Source of the DNA: Pseudoduganella umbonata | Lineage (GTDB): Bacteria; Pseudomonadota; Gammaproteobacteria; Burkholderiales; Burkholderiaceae_D | Assembly: GCF_014192225.1 (NCBI RefSeq) | Contig: NZ_JACHXS010000001.1 | Location: forward strand, 62,001 to 126,000 | Reading direction: 5' to 3' | DNA: 64,000 nucleotides | Shown: in pieces, positions 8,580-18,163 of the stretch | Numbering within the stretch: the first letter of the stretch is position 1 | Layout of the letters: each line of letters starts with the position of its first letter | Made by a program: the position numbers and the translations under genes | The notes under the pieces: model-generated | Database searches by the model: none | Told to the model about the DNA's origin: nothing | Seen by the model: only the letters and a program-made list of their open reading frames with translations

Positions 8580-8915
8580 GGTCCAGCGGCTGAACTGTTC
8601 GGCGTCGACGCCGTTCGGCACGTACCACTTCTTGCGCGTGGGGTCCCAGCGCGCACCGAGGCGCTTGGCTTCGTCCTTTTCCGCGAACGGCACGTTCAGG
8701 AAGACCTGCGCCTTGGCGGGCGCGCCGCCATTGCCGCCGCCACCATTACCGCCGCGTGGCGCGTTGTCCACGCGCGTGCCGGGCGGCGGCAGCGTGGTGG
8801 CCGGCGGGGTGGTGTCGACCCGGCTGCCGTCGGCCCGCACTTCGACCCAGCGTTTGCCTGCCGGCGAATCGATGGCGAGCTTGTAGGGCGGGTCGAAGGG
8901 GAGATCGGAAGACAT
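8574..8915 (-). CDS. DUF5710 domain protein
   Basis: The protein has 113 aa from ATG 8915. The C-terminal third is a DUF5710 domain (VFLNVPFAEKDEAKRLGARW, DPTRKKWYVP), a small domain often found in DNA primase-like and conjugation proteins, probably nucleic-acid or ligand binding. Before it lies a Gly-Asn-rich linker (about residues 60-80), and the N-terminal half is unassigned. No operon partner is apparent. Confidence 0.7.
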   Translation of the reverse strand: MSSDLPFDPPYKLAIDSPAGKRWVEVRADGSRVDTTPPATTLPPPGTRVDNAPRGGNGGGGNGGAPAKAQVFLNVPFAEKDEAKRLGARWDPTRKKWYVPNGVDAEQFSRWTA

Positions 8916-9103
8916 GGCTGGACGGTTGAATGTAGCTGGGCCTGGATTATAGCAGCCGGGGCAGGCGGGCCGCGGTGGCGATGCGATGCGTTGACGGGGC
9001 AAGCAATGGAATGAATAAGGCTGAATTCCACATGGAATCTCACCGAATATCACCGAATTTCGCTTGAAAATATCGGATCAATATCACATCAGCCGGCGCT
9101 CAC

Positions 9104-9140
9104 TATTTTATTGTCAATAAAATATCTTTGCGCATAAAAT
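9104..9140 (+). promoter_or_regulatory. Promoter with overlapping 21-bp palindrome for the OmpA-like gene
   Basis: TTGTCA (9111-9116) and TAAAAT (9135-9140) are 18 bp apart and resemble a sigma-70 promoter 30 bp before ATG 9172. The -35 sits in a perfect dyad: arms TATTTTATTG (9104-9113) and CAATAAAATA (9115-9124) around one T. A repressor site is likely. Confidence 0.55.
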
Positions 9141-9171
9141 CCCGTATTCGACCAACTCCACCGGGATTACC

Positions 9172-10167
9172 ATGCGCGTCCGAGCCATTTCCGCCCTGTT
9201 GTGCTGTGCCGCTGTTTCGCAAGCCGCTTTCGCCGAACTGAATTTCCGCGAAGTGAAGGGCGCGGAAGACCACCCGCTGCTGTCGCGGTTCGAGGGATCG
9301 AAGCTGATCGCCTACGACGTCAAGCAGTACGAGCAGGCGGAGCTGCCCGCAAGCGCGCCGTACCGCAAGAACAGCGCCCTGCAGGTCGATAACCTCTTGA
9401 AACCGGAGGGGAAATACACGCGCATCGGCTACGTTTTCGCAAAAGACCGTTCCGGTCTTGAAGTATTCCGTAATTACCAGGCGGCCATTGCGAAAGCGGG
9501 CCTGAAGGTTATTTATACGTGCGAAAAGGAGGCATGCGGCAATCTGCAGTCGTTTTACAACGCCAGCTACCTGCGGCGCGACGGTTTCCTGAAAGGCGCC
9601 GATTTCCAGAACGCCTTCAACGCGGGTCTGCGCGAGCCGCGCTACCTGGTGGCAAAGGGAACGCAGCCGGACGGCACCGCGATCCACGTCGCCGTGCTGG
9701 TTGCTGCGCCGTTGCGCAACTATTTCGGTGGCGTATCGCTGCAGATCGTCGAAGGCAAGCCGATGGAAACCGACAAGGTCAGCGCCGCGCTGAACGCCGG
9801 CGACATGGCGAAGAGCCTCGCCGCGGAAGGCAAGGTGGCCGTGTATGGCGTGTATTTCGACACGGACAAGACCACGGTCAAGCCCGAATCGAAGGAAGCG
9901 CTGGCCGAGATGGCCAAGCTGCTGCAGCAGGACAGGAACCTGAAGGTGCATATCGTCGGTCACACCGACAACCAGGGCTCCGCTGCCCACAATCTCGACC
10001 TGTCGCAGAAGCGCGCCGAATCCGTCGTGAAGACGCTGTCCACCGACTACAGGATCGATGCCAGGCGGCTGAGCGCGAAGGGCGTCGGCGCGTATGCCCC
10101 GGTGGCCTCGAACGATGCCGAGCCGGGCCGCGAGAAGAACCGGCGCGTGGAGCTGGTGAAACAATAG
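9172..10167 (+). CDS. OmpA-family outer membrane protein with IS-derived stop codon
   Basis: The product is 331 aa with signal peptide ending AAFA. The N-terminal two thirds resemble proteobacterial DUF4892-type modules (RSGLEVFRNYQAAIAKAG, then CEKEACG). The C-terminal OmpA domain binds peptidoglycan: GVYFDTDKTTVKPES, VGHTDNQGSAAHN, SQKRAESV and PGREKNRRVEL. The final codons are CTG GTG AAA CAA TAG. The G of TAG is the first base of an inserted IS element, while the matching sequence after the IS reads AAA CAA TAA, so the insertion changed TAA to TAG and left the protein intact. Confidence 0.88.
   Translation: MRVRAISALLCCAAVSQAAFAELNFREVKGAEDHPLLSRFEGSKLIAYDVKQYEQAELPASAPYRKNSALQVDNLLKPEGKYTRIGYVFAKDRSGLEVFRNYQAAIAKAGLKVIYTCEKEACGNLQSFYNASYLRRDGFLKGADFQNAFNAGLREPRYLVAKGTQPDGTAIHVAVLVAAPLRNYFGGVSLQIVEGKPMETDKVSAALNAGDMAKSLAAEGKVAVYGVYFDTDKTTVKPESKEALAEMAKLLQQDRNLKVHIVGHTDNQGSAAHNLDLSQKRAESVVKTLSTDYRIDARRLSAKGVGAYAPVASNDAEPGREKNRRVELVKQ
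10159..10166 (+). repeat. Target-site duplication, left copy (AAACAATA)
   Basis: AAACAATA directly precedes the left inverted repeat of the IS and is repeated at 11289-11296 after the right one. Eight base pairs is the usual duplication length for IS1595-type elements. Confidence 0.85.
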
Positions 10168-11288
10168 GCGCTGTTCGCGTAAAGTCGGTTTTGCCAGCAG
10201 GCATGGAACTTCCTCTTTTGTCGCTGTCGCGTGACGTTGGTACGCCAGCGATTTACACCACGGCAACTCGAAGCCAATCTCCGGGAGCTCTCAACGCAGC
10301 GGCGTCGAGCACCCTCTGCCACCCCGTGTAATTGGCAAGATAGCGGCTGGCGACGCCATTGAACCGGCGCAGCCAGGTCTTGAAGCGGCTATGCCATCCA
10401 TTCACACCCTGGATATGGATCGCGCCGCGCGCCCTGATACCGGCCCGGACGTTGACCGCTTCGTGTGTGACGCCGGCCTGCCGTGCAAACGTTTTATAGG
10501 CATTGGCCCCATCGGTGACGAGCAGCACGTCCTTTGCCAGTACGGGCAGCAAGTGCCTGGCCAACTGGCTGGCGGTCACCGGGCCGCGGCCGGTAACGAA
10601 GTCGCAGGTTTGCCGATTGCGGTCGCGGGCGACAAGGATGCAGTCCAGTTCCGCGCTGACGCCGCGCCGGCGGGCCTTGCCGCCGCGCTTGCGGGGCGGG
10701 CGGTCCAGGTTTCGCGAGCCCTTTTGCGATTCGAGATGGTAGGTTTCATCCGCCTCGACGATGCCCGATAACCGCGGGTCCGGCGCTCGCCGGACGGCGG
10801 CGATGAAGCGGTGGCGCCACCGGAAGCTCGTCGACTTTGCCACCGCGACGCGCGCGGCGGCTTTTCGAACCGTGATCGAATCGATCAGGCATTGGAGGTA
10901 GGGCAGCCACTTGTCGCGCAGCCGCAGGCGCGCTAGCGGTGTGCCGGTCAAGGCATTGAAGCTGCGCCGGCAGGCGACGCAGCGGTACCGTTGCAGGCCG
11001 TTTGCCTGGCCAGAGCGATGGCACCGGTTGCCACCGCACTCAGGGCACGAGCGTTTCCCGGCGGCCTCCTCGATCAGGCGCAGGCTCTGGCCGGGCTGTA
11101 CCAAGTTGGCGAGCAAGCCCTGCACGAGGGCGATTTCGTCATCGGAAAGCTGGACCTGTTCCAGCACCTTCAACACCACGCTGACATCGGCTGTGCCCAT
11201 CGTGCCTCCCGATATACATGACGTATCACAACAGGAAGTCAGACAATGGTTCTGGAAGGAAGTTCACCCAGTTGCCGCGAACAGCGCC
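10167..11288 (-). mobile_element. Complete IS1595-type insertion sequence, 1122 bp
   Basis: The ends are inverted repeats: GGCGCTGTTCGCG at 10167-10179 and its exact complement CGCGAACAGCGCC at 11276-11288, with weaker similarity further in. They are flanked by an 8-bp duplication AAACAATA at 10159-10166 and 11289-11296. The single ORF is a zinc-ribbon transposase on the minus strand. Intact ends and duplication suggest a recent insertion. It sits exactly at the stop codon of the OmpA-like gene. Confidence 0.9.
10253..11200 (-). CDS. IS1595 family transposase
   Basis: The protein has 315 aa. The N terminus is a zinc ribbon (CPECGGNRCHRSGQ, YRCVACRRSF), followed by a helix-turn-helix region (RKAAARVAVAKSTSFRWRHR). 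The ISXO2-type catalytic domain has GIVEADETYHLESQKGSR, then LLVTDGANAY and IQGVNGWHSRFKTWLRRFNG. The order and spacing fit an active DDE-type enzyme. It is the only gene of the element and appears undamaged. Confidence 0.9.
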   Translation of the reverse strand: MGTADVSVVLKVLEQVQLSDDEIALVQGLLANLVQPGQSLRLIEEAAGKRSCPECGGNRCHRSGQANGLQRYRCVACRRSFNALTGTPLARLRLRDKWLPYLQCLIDSITVRKAAARVAVAKSTSFRWRHRFIAAVRRAPDPRLSGIVEADETYHLESQKGSRNLDRPPRKRGGKARRRGVSAELDCILVARDRNRQTCDFVTGRGPVTASQLARHLLPVLAKDVLLVTDGANAYKTFARQAGVTHEAVNVRAGIRARGAIHIQGVNGWHSRFKTWLRRFNGVASRYLANYTGWQRVLDAAALRAPGDWLRVAVV

Positions 11289-11296
11289 AAACAATA
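11289..11296 (+). repeat. Target-site duplication, right copy (AAACAATA)
   Basis: This second copy of the 8-bp duplication is followed by ACGG. Joining it to the OmpA-like gene gives AAA CAA TAA, the likely original end of that gene. Confidence 0.85.
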
Positions 11297-11385
11297 ACGG
11301 AAGTCTGGTTCCGCAGCCGCGCGGCCGGTACGCCGCGCTTGCCGGGAATCGCCGATAATCCGCTCACCGGCACAGCGGATATTCC

Positions 11386-12363
11386 ATGGAACTGCAATTT
11401 CTCGGCACCTCCTCGGGCACCCCCACCAGAACACGCAACGTGGCCGGCCTGGCTTTGCGCACGGCCGGCGGGTGGGTGCTGGTCGATTGCGGCGAGGGCA
11501 CGCAGCACCGCATCCTGCGCACCAACCATTCGCCGCACGACCTGCGCGCCATCTTCATCACCCACCTGCACGGCGACCATTGCTATGGCTTGCCGGGATT
11601 GCTGGCCAGCGCGGGCCTGCTGAACCGCACGGCGCCGCTGGCCATCGTCGGACCCGCACCGCTGGAGCGCTACGTGCGCGGCGTGATGGAGACCACGGCA
11701 TTGCAGCTGCCGTATCCGGTCGAGTTCATCGACGTGGAAGACGCCGCCCGGGATGGCCTGCTGTCCGACTTGGCCGTCTCCGCCACCCCGCTGTCGCACC
11801 GCATCCCGTCGTACGCCTACGGCTTCACCGAGAAAGCCGTCGAACGCCGGCTCGATGCGGACCGGCTGGCGGCGGCCGGCGTGCCGCGCGGCCCGCTGTG
11901 GGGGGCGCTGCAGGCCGGCAACGAGGTGACGCTGCCCGATGGCCGCGCGATACGTCCGGCCGACGTGCTGCAGCCGCCGCGCCGCCCGCGCCGCATCGTC
12001 ATCGCCGGCGACAACGATACGCCGGCGCTGCTGGCCGACGCGGTGCGCGATGCCCACGTGCTGGTGCACGAAGCCACGTACACGGAGGCGATCCTGGCGA
12101 AGGTCGGTCCCGGCCCGCAGCACAGTTCCGCGCTGCGGGTGGCGCGCTTTGCCCGCGAGGCGGCCATCCCGAACCTGGTACTGACCCATTTCAGCCCCCG
12201 CTACCAGGATACGGCCGGGCCGCTGACGCTGGCCGACATCGAAGCCGAGGCCCGCACCGAGTACACGGGAAACCTATTCCTGGCACGCGACCTGGCCCGC
12301 CATGCGCTGGACCGGGAAGGAATGTTGTCGGAATCGCCGCGCAGCCAGGCTCCTGGTGCATAA
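11386..12363 (+). CDS. rnz: Ribonuclease Z
   Basis: The protein has 325 aa, normal for bacterial RNase Z, the endonuclease that trims tRNA 3' ends. The metallo-beta-lactamase motif is clear (THLHGDHCYGLPGLL), with GTSSGTPTRTRN at the N terminus, AGDNDT in the middle and VLTHFSPRY near the C terminus. The zinc-binding residues appear complete. It precedes the AI-2E family gene by 25 bp on the same strand. Confidence 0.92.
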   Translation: MELQFLGTSSGTPTRTRNVAGLALRTAGGWVLVDCGEGTQHRILRTNHSPHDLRAIFITHLHGDHCYGLPGLLASAGLLNRTAPLAIVGPAPLERYVRGVMETTALQLPYPVEFIDVEDAARDGLLSDLAVSATPLSHRIPSYAYGFTEKAVERRLDADRLAAAGVPRGPLWGALQAGNEVTLPDGRAIRPADVLQPPRRPRRIVIAGDNDTPALLADAVRDAHVLVHEATYTEAILAKVGPGPQHSSALRVARFAREAAIPNLVLTHFSPRYQDTAGPLTLADIEAEARTEYTGNLFLARDLARHALDREGMLSESPRSQAPGA

Positions 12364-12388
12364 TGCCGGCTCAACCGCCAACGCCACC

Positions 12389-13405
12389 ATGTCGCCGAAC
12401 CTCCAGACCCGCTACAGCGTCATCGCTTCCTACCTGCTCATCGCCCTGTTCCTGCTGCTCGTGCTGAAGAACGGCCTGCTGGGTGCCCTGTTTGCCGGCC
12501 TGCTGATGTTCTCGCTGATCCATGCGATCGCGCCGGCGCTGGGCCGGCGCATCAGCGACGTGCGGGCGCGCATGGTGGCCGCGGCCGTCATCGGTGCGCT
12601 GATCGTCGGCCTGATCGGGCTCGCCGCCTGGGGCCTGGTGGTGCTGCTGCGCCTCGATTCGTACAGCGTGACCCACCTGTTCGTGAAGATGGCCGACATC
12701 ATCGATGCGTCGCGCGACCAGATCCCGCCGTGGATCATGGAACACCTGCCCGTCGACGCCCACTCGCTGCGCGAAGCCGTCACCGCGTGGCTGCGCGAAC
12801 ATGCCGGCGCCGCGCAGGCGGCCGGTGCCGAAGTGGGCAAGACGCTGACGCGCATCCTGCTCGGCATGGTGATCGGGCTGATGGCGTCGCTGCACGATAC
12901 CAACGAGGATGGCGCGCCACACCGCCCGTTCATGGAAGCGCTGCTGCAGCGCGCCCGGTTCCTTTCCTGCGCATTCCGCAACATCGTCTTCGCCCAGGTG
13001 TGGATCTCCGGGATCAACACGGTGATCACGGCGATCTTCGTGTTCGTCGTGCTGCCGCTGGCCGGCGTGCACCTGCCGCTGTCGAAGACGGTGGTGGCGA
13101 TCACCTTCCTGGCCGGCCTGCTGCCGGTGATCGGCAACCTGATCTCGAACACGGTGCTGGTCGTCGTCAGCCTGTCCCATTCGCTGCACGTGGCCATTGC
13201 CGGGCTGGCGTTCATGGTCGTCGTGCACAAGCTCGAATACTTCCTGAACGCGCGCATCATCGGTTCGCACATCAATGCGCGCGCCTGGGAACTGCTGGCG
13301 GCCATGCTGTTCGCCGAGGCCGTGTTCGGCATCCCCGGCGTGATCGCCGCGCCGGTGTTCTATGCCTACATCAAGGATGAACTGAGGGCCCGCGAGCTGA
13401 TCTGA
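12389..13405 (+). CDS. AI-2E family membrane transporter
   Basis: The product is 338 aa with several membrane segments: two near the N terminus (SYLLIALFLLLVLKNGLLG, and IGALIVGLIGLAAWGLVVLL) and a C-terminal bundle (NTVITAIFVFVVLPLAG, VVAITFLAGLLPVIGNLISN, EAVFGIPGVIAAPVFYAYIK). This is the AI-2E/PerM layout. Members export various small molecules or exchange ions, so the substrate is unknown. ATG 12389 is chosen over earlier in-frame starts because the family domain begins there. Confidence 0.8.
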   Translation: MSPNLQTRYSVIASYLLIALFLLLVLKNGLLGALFAGLLMFSLIHAIAPALGRRISDVRARMVAAAVIGALIVGLIGLAAWGLVVLLRLDSYSVTHLFVKMADIIDASRDQIPPWIMEHLPVDAHSLREAVTAWLREHAGAAQAAGAEVGKTLTRILLGMVIGLMASLHDTNEDGAPHRPFMEALLQRARFLSCAFRNIVFAQVWISGINTVITAIFVFVVLPLAGVHLPLSKTVVAITFLAGLLPVIGNLISNTVLVVVSLSHSLHVAIAGLAFMVVVHKLEYFLNARIIGSHINARAWELLAAMLFAEAVFGIPGVIAAPVFYAYIKDELRARELI

Positions 13406-13434
13406 AAAGGCGGTCGTAACGCTACAATACGGGG

Positions 13435-15729
13435 ATGACCAAGACCATTCCCATCGTCCCCTACGACAAGCCGGCCGGCGGCTTCGGTTCGCTGCACGGC
13501 ACGGCCAAGGCGCTGATCGGCAATCCCGGCGCCCAGGCATTGGCCACGCTGCCCCGGCTGAACCAGCCGCAGGGCGTCGATTGCCCCGGCTGCGCCTATC
13601 CCGATTCGCCGGACAGCAAATCGGTCGACTTCTGCGAGCAGGGCGCCTGGGCCATCGCCCATGAATCCGGCAAGGCCCGCGCCACGCCCGGGTTCTTCGC
13701 CGCCAATACGGTGACGGCGCTGCGCACGAAGGACCACGCGGAGCTGGAAGCGGCGGGACGCCTGACGGCGCCGATGCTGTACGACGCGGCCAGCGACACC
13801 TACCGGGAAATCGGCTGGGATGCCGCGTTCGCACTGGCCGGCGCGGAACTGCGCGCCCTCGGCGACCCGGACCGCGCCGTGTTCTACACCTCCGGCCGCA
13901 GCAGCAATGAAGCGGCCTTTGCCTACCAGCTGTTGGCCCGCGCGTTCGGCACCAACAACCTGCCGGATTCGTCCAACCTGTGCCACGAATCGTCCGGCCA
14001 GGCGCTGACCGAATCGATCGGCGTCGGCAAGTCCACCGTCACGCGCGCCGATTTCGCCCACGCGCAGCTGATCATGAGCTTCGGCCACAACCCCGGCTCG
14101 AACCACCCGCGCATGCTGGGCGACCTGCGCGAGGCGAAGAAGCGCGGCTGCCGCATCATCGTCTTCAACCCGCTGCGCGAGCGCGGACTGGAAGCGTTCG
14201 CCGATCCGCAATCGCCCGGAGAACTGCTGGGTGGCGGCGGCACGCAACTGGCCGACGCGTACTACCAGGTGCGCGTCGGCGGCGACCTGGCGGCCATTAC
14301 CGGCATCGCCAGGGCGGTGGTGGAGCGCGGCGCCGTCGACCGCGCCTTCATCGACGCGCACACCGACGGCTACGCCGCCTTCCGCGACCTGGTCACCGGC
14401 CAGGCCTGGCCGGACATCGAGGAAGCCAGCGGCCTGACCCGCGCGCAGATGGAAGAGGCGGCCGGCTATTACATCGCTTCGCCGGCCACGATCGCCGCAT
14501 GGTGCATGGGGCTGACGCAGAACGAATTCGCCATCGAAACGATCCAGTCGCTCGTCAACCTGATGCTGTTGCGCGGTAACGTCGGCAAGCCCGGCGCCGG
14601 CCTGATGCCGGTGCGCGGCCATTCGAACGTGCAGGGCGACCGCACGGTGGGCATCACCAGCCGGCCGAAAGCGGCCTGGCTGGCCGGCCTGCGGCGCGTG
14701 TTCGGCTTCACGCCGCCGGCGGCGCCGGGGCGCGATGCGGTCGGCACGATCGACGGCCTGCTGGACGGCAGCGTGCAGGCCTTCGTCGCGCTGGGCGGCA
14801 ATTTCGCGGTGGCCGCGCCGGACACGCCGCGCGTGCTGGCAGCCCTGTCGGGCACGCGCCTGACGGTGCATGTCGCTACCAAGCTCAATCGCACGCACCT
14901 GTATCCCGGCAAGACCGGCCTGCTGTTGCCGTGCCTGGGCCGCACCGAGCTGGACCTGCAGCCGGCGGGGCCGCAATTCGTCAGCGTCGAGGATACGGCG
15001 TCGATGGTGCACGCGTCGATGGGCAGGAACCCGCCGGCCGGCGAACTGCTGCGCTCCGAGCCGTTCATCGTCAGCCGGCTGGCCAGGCACACCTTGCCTG
15101 AATCGGCGATCGACTGGGAAACCATCGGCACCGACTACGATGCCACGCGCCTGCTGATCGAGCGCGTGGCCGACGACGCGGTCGAGGGCTTCGCCGGTTA
15201 TAACGAACAGATTCGCAGCGACAAGGGCTTCCACCTGCCGAACAGCGCGGCGCGGCGCGAGTGGCGCACTATAGCCGGCAAGGCGCGCTTCGTCGCGCAC
15301 GCGCTGCCGGCGGACACCATCATGGCGCGAGCCCGGGCCCGATACGGCGACCGGGTACTGTGCCTGGCCACGATCCGCGCGCACCGGCAGTACAACACCA
15401 CCGTCTACCGCGATCCGAAAGGGGAAGTGGACCGCTACCGCGGCGTGCACGGCACGCGGCACCTGCTGTTCGTGGGGCGCGGCACGCTCGACAGGCTGGG
15501 TTTGGCGGACGGCGAGACGGTGCGCGTGCGCGCGGCCTCGCCCGACGGCATCGAGCGGCATGTCGACGGCATCCGGCTGGTGGCGACCGCGCAACGGGGC
15601 GACGACGTGTTCGGCTACTTCCCCGAACTGACGCCGCTGCTGTCGCCGGCGCTGGTGGCGCGCGGGTCGAATACGCCCGCGTTCAAGCAGATTCCCGTGC
15701 TGCTGGAGCGGGCCGGCGCGGCCGGGTAA
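13435..15729 (+). CDS. Molybdopterin oxidoreductase, FdhF/YdeP family
   Basis: The protein has 764 aa, the usual length for YdeP-like proteins. It begins with the family block YDKPAGGFGSL and has GVDCPGCAYPD, where true formate dehydrogenases keep a four-cysteine iron-sulfur site; here that site is incomplete. Further blocks are FYTSGRSSNEAAF, SNLCHESSGQAL, SFGHNPGSNHPRM and GNVGKPGAGLMPVRGHSNVQG, and the C-terminal cofactor domain contains HRQYNTTVY. YdeP is linked to acid resistance in enteric bacteria, but no reaction is established. Confidence 0.85.
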   Translation: MTKTIPIVPYDKPAGGFGSLHGTAKALIGNPGAQALATLPRLNQPQGVDCPGCAYPDSPDSKSVDFCEQGAWAIAHESGKARATPGFFAANTVTALRTKDHAELEAAGRLTAPMLYDAASDTYREIGWDAAFALAGAELRALGDPDRAVFYTSGRSSNEAAFAYQLLARAFGTNNLPDSSNLCHESSGQALTESIGVGKSTVTRADFAHAQLIMSFGHNPGSNHPRMLGDLREAKKRGCRIIVFNPLRERGLEAFADPQSPGELLGGGGTQLADAYYQVRVGGDLAAITGIARAVVERGAVDRAFIDAHTDGYAAFRDLVTGQAWPDIEEASGLTRAQMEEAAGYYIASPATIAAWCMGLTQNEFAIETIQSLVNLMLLRGNVGKPGAGLMPVRGHSNVQGDRTVGITSRPKAAWLAGLRRVFGFTPPAAPGRDAVGTIDGLLDGSVQAFVALGGNFAVAAPDTPRVLAALSGTRLTVHVATKLNRTHLYPGKTGLLLPCLGRTELDLQPAGPQFVSVEDTASMVHASMGRNPPAGELLRSEPFIVSRLARHTLPESAIDWETIGTDYDATRLLIERVADDAVEGFAGYNEQIRSDKGFHLPNSAARREWRTIAGKARFVAHALPADTIMARARARYGDRVLCLATIRAHRQYNTTVYRDPKGEVDRYRGVHGTRHLLFVGRGTLDRLGLADGETVRVRAASPDGIERHVDGIRLVATAQRGDDVFGYFPELTPLLSPALVARGSNTPAFKQIPVLLERAGAAG

Positions 15730-15765
15730 AGTCAGGCCGGTTCGCGCAAGGCCGCTCGCGGTGAT

Positions 15766-16263
15766 TCAGGGCAGGCGGCGCAGCCGCCGCGCCTCGAACG
15801 CCTTGTCGAAGAACGTGGCCAGCATCTGTTCGAGGCGCTCGGCCGTCAGCTGGGCGCACGGGATCGTGCCGCCTTCCTTGCCGGATCCGTCGCGGGCGTG
15901 GCGGTCGAACGCGCTTTCCCATTCCAGCAGGCAGCTGTTTTCCAGCGCGGTGAAGGTCAGCGTGCAGGCATCGCGGCCGGCGTGCGCGGCCAGCCGGTTC
16001 TTGTCGGGCACGAACGTGAGGCGCACGAAATCGTTCCAGCCGTCGTTGCCTTCCTCGATCTTGCCGTCGTAGTCGTGTTCGTACATCTGCTTGCGCATCG
16101 CGGCAAGCTGCGGACGGATCACGTTCTCCAGCGTGTTGCGGTACTGTTCGCGAAAGTCGAGCCGGGCCTGGCGCGCAGCCTGTTCCTGCACGGCCTGCTG
16201 GGCGGCGGCCACGTCCGCCTCGTGCTTGATCGCGGCTTTGGAAAAGATGGACATCGGTAGCAT
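15766..16263 (-). CDS. Unrecognised protein, 165 aa
   Basis: I do not recognise this family. From ATG 16263 (or ATG 16254, three codons later) the product starts [18 protein letters not shown] and continues with an Ala/Gln/Arg-rich helical region, then a mixed alpha/beta part with acidic and aromatic residues ([20 protein letters not shown]). There is no signal peptide or membrane segment, so it is probably cytoplasmic. It is convergent with the YdeP-like gene and divergent from the chemoreceptor gene. Confidence 0.55.
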   Translation of the reverse strand: MLPMSIFSKAAIKHEADVAAAQQAVQEQAARQARLDFREQYRNTLENVIRPQLAAMRKQMYEHDYDGKIEEGNDGWNDFVRLTFVPDKNRLAAHAGRDACTLTFTALENSCLLEWESAFDRHARDGSGKEGGTIPCAQLTAERLEQMLATFFDKAFEARRLRRLP

Positions 16264-16432
16264 GGTCGAAAAAATACCAGTGTACACGGGCCGCCACGCA
16301 AGCGATGCACGACCGTGCTTGTCCTGGGCAGCCGTAGCCCCGTCAGTTATAATGTTGGCTTCCGGCATCAACTCGACAGCCGATATCGATCTCTTCCGCA
16401 ATCAACGACCGTCCTGGTCGCAACCCGCCGCC

Positions 16433-18007
16433 ATGAAACTCTCCAACCTCAAAATAGGCGTTCGCCTGACGCTGCTGGCCGCCTTCTTCCTGCTGACCCT
16501 GCTGCTGGTAGGACTGACCGGCTGGAACGCGCTGCGCGACATGAACAGCCGCAACGCCGCCGGCTTCACCGAGGCCGAAGGATTGATGCGCGCGGTGGAC
16601 GGCGCCCGCTCGGCCCAGGTCGACTTCAAGATCCAGGTGCAGGAATGGAAGAACATCCTGCTGCGCGGCCAGGATCCGGCGCAACGCGACAAATACACGA
16701 AAGCGTTCAACGCCGGCGGCAGGGCCACGGCGGCAAAGTTGACCGAACTGAAAGGTACCCTGGGGACGCTGGGCCTGGAGACGGGCGCCGTCGACGAAGC
16801 GCTGCGGCTACATGCCGAGCTGGTGGGACGCTACCTGGACGCACTGCGCCAGTTCGACGCCGCCGATCCGGCCGGGGCGCAGAAAGTCGATGTGCTGGTG
16901 CGCGGCATGGACCGCGCCGCCACCGAACGCATCGACGCCATCGTCGACACGATCCGCAAGGAAGCGGCGAGCCGGGTTGCCGCCGTGGCGGAGCGCAACG
17001 GCGAAATCTACCGCAACTCCGTGCTGACACTGCTGGCACTGCTGCTGGCGGCCGTGGCGATCGGCGCGCTGATCGTCGTGACGCTGGTGCGCGGCATTAC
17101 CGTGCCGCTGTCGCACGCACTGGGCATCGCCAGGGACGTGGCGGCCGGCGACCTGCGCCACGACGTGCACAGCACCCGTGCCGACGAGATCGGCGACCTG
17201 CTGCGCGCGCTGGGCACGATGAGCGGCAACCTGTCGCGCATCGTGGCGCAGGTGCGTACCGGCACGCAGGCCATCGCCGTGGCGTCCGCCCAGATTGCCG
17301 CCGGCAATGCCGACCTGTCGGCCCGTACCGAGTCGCAGGCCGGCTCGCTGGAGGAAACGGCGGCATCGATGAGCGAACTGACGGGAACCGTGCGGCAAAA
17401 CCGCGACAATGCCGAGGCCGCCGCCGGGCTGGCCGGCCAGGCCACCAGTGTCACCAACCGCGGCAGCCAGACCGTAGCCGAGGTGGTGCGCACGATGGGC
17501 ACGATCGACGGCACGTCGGCCAGGATCGCCGACATCATCGGCGTCATCGACGGCATCGCCTTCCAGACCAATATCCTGGCGCTGAATGCGGCGGTCGAGG
17601 CGGCGCGCGCGGGCGAACAGGGCAGGGGATTTGCCGTCGTCGCCAGCGAGGTGCGTGGCCTGGCGCAGCGCTCGGCTGTCGCGGCGGCGGAAATCCGCGG
17701 GCTGATCACCGAGTCGCTGGCGGAAGTGGCCGAGGGCCGCGCGCTGGTGGACCGCGCCGGCGCCACGATGCGCGAAGTGCTGGACAGCGTGGCGCAGGTG
17801 GCGGAAATGGTGCAGCAGATTTCCCTCGCCAGCGGCGAGCAGCAGCAGGGCATCGAGCAGATCGACGAGGCGATCGCCCATATCGACAGCACCACCCAGC
17901 AGAATGCCGCGTTGGTCGAGCAGGCCGCCGCGGCCGCCGAGTCGCTGCGCCGGCAGGCCGGCCAGCTCGATGCATCGGTGGCCGTGTTCAAGCTGCGCGC
18001 CGCGTGA
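16433..18007 (+). CDS. Methyl-accepting chemotaxis protein
   Basis: The receptor is 524 aa. TM1 is near the N terminus ([20 protein letters not shown]). A four-helix-bundle periplasmic sensor spans about residues 35-190, and TM2 follows ([19 protein letters not shown]). After it come a HAMP domain and a signalling domain with the conserved tip [20 protein letters not shown] and [18 protein letters not shown]. There is no C-terminal NWETF tether. The ligand is unknown; a link to the nearby aromatic or pectin pathways is only a guess. Confidence 0.93.
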   Translation: MKLSNLKIGVRLTLLAAFFLLTLLLVGLTGWNALRDMNSRNAAGFTEAEGLMRAVDGARSAQVDFKIQVQEWKNILLRGQDPAQRDKYTKAFNAGGRATAAKLTELKGTLGTLGLETGAVDEALRLHAELVGRYLDALRQFDAADPAGAQKVDVLVRGMDRAATERIDAIVDTIRKEAASRVAAVAERNGEIYRNSVLTLLALLLAAVAIGALIVVTLVRGITVPLSHALGIARDVAAGDLRHDVHSTRADEIGDLLRALGTMSGNLSRIVAQVRTGTQAIAVASAQIAAGNADLSARTESQAGSLEETAASMSELTGTVRQNRDNAEAAAGLAGQATSVTNRGSQTVAEVVRTMGTIDGTSARIADIIGVIDGIAFQTNILALNAAVEAARAGEQGRGFAVVASEVRGLAQRSAVAAAEIRGLITESLAEVAEGRALVDRAGATMREVLDSVAQVAEMVQQISLASGEQQQGIEQIDEAIAHIDSTTQQNAALVEQAAAAAESLRRQAGQLDASVAVFKLRAA

Positions 18008-18060
18008 CGGGCTGCCGCGGCCGCGCCGCCGATGCGCATCGCGCCGTCGTTGCTTTCGTT

Positions 18061-18086
18061 ATTCCGATTAGCTAAAGTATCGGAAT
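18061..18086. promoter_or_regulatory. Inverted repeat ATTCCGAT-N10-ATCGGAAT
   Basis: Perfect 8-bp arms at 18061-18068 and 18079-18086 lie between the chemoreceptor gene and the SDR remnant. With a 10-nt spacer and no T tract, an operator for the downstream pair is more likely than a terminator. Confidence 0.4.
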
Positions 18087-18163
18087 TGACCCATCGATAA
18101 TAAACGAATGCCGGCCAGCGTCACCGCGGCGGCATCCGCGCTACGGCGCAGGAAAGCACACAA

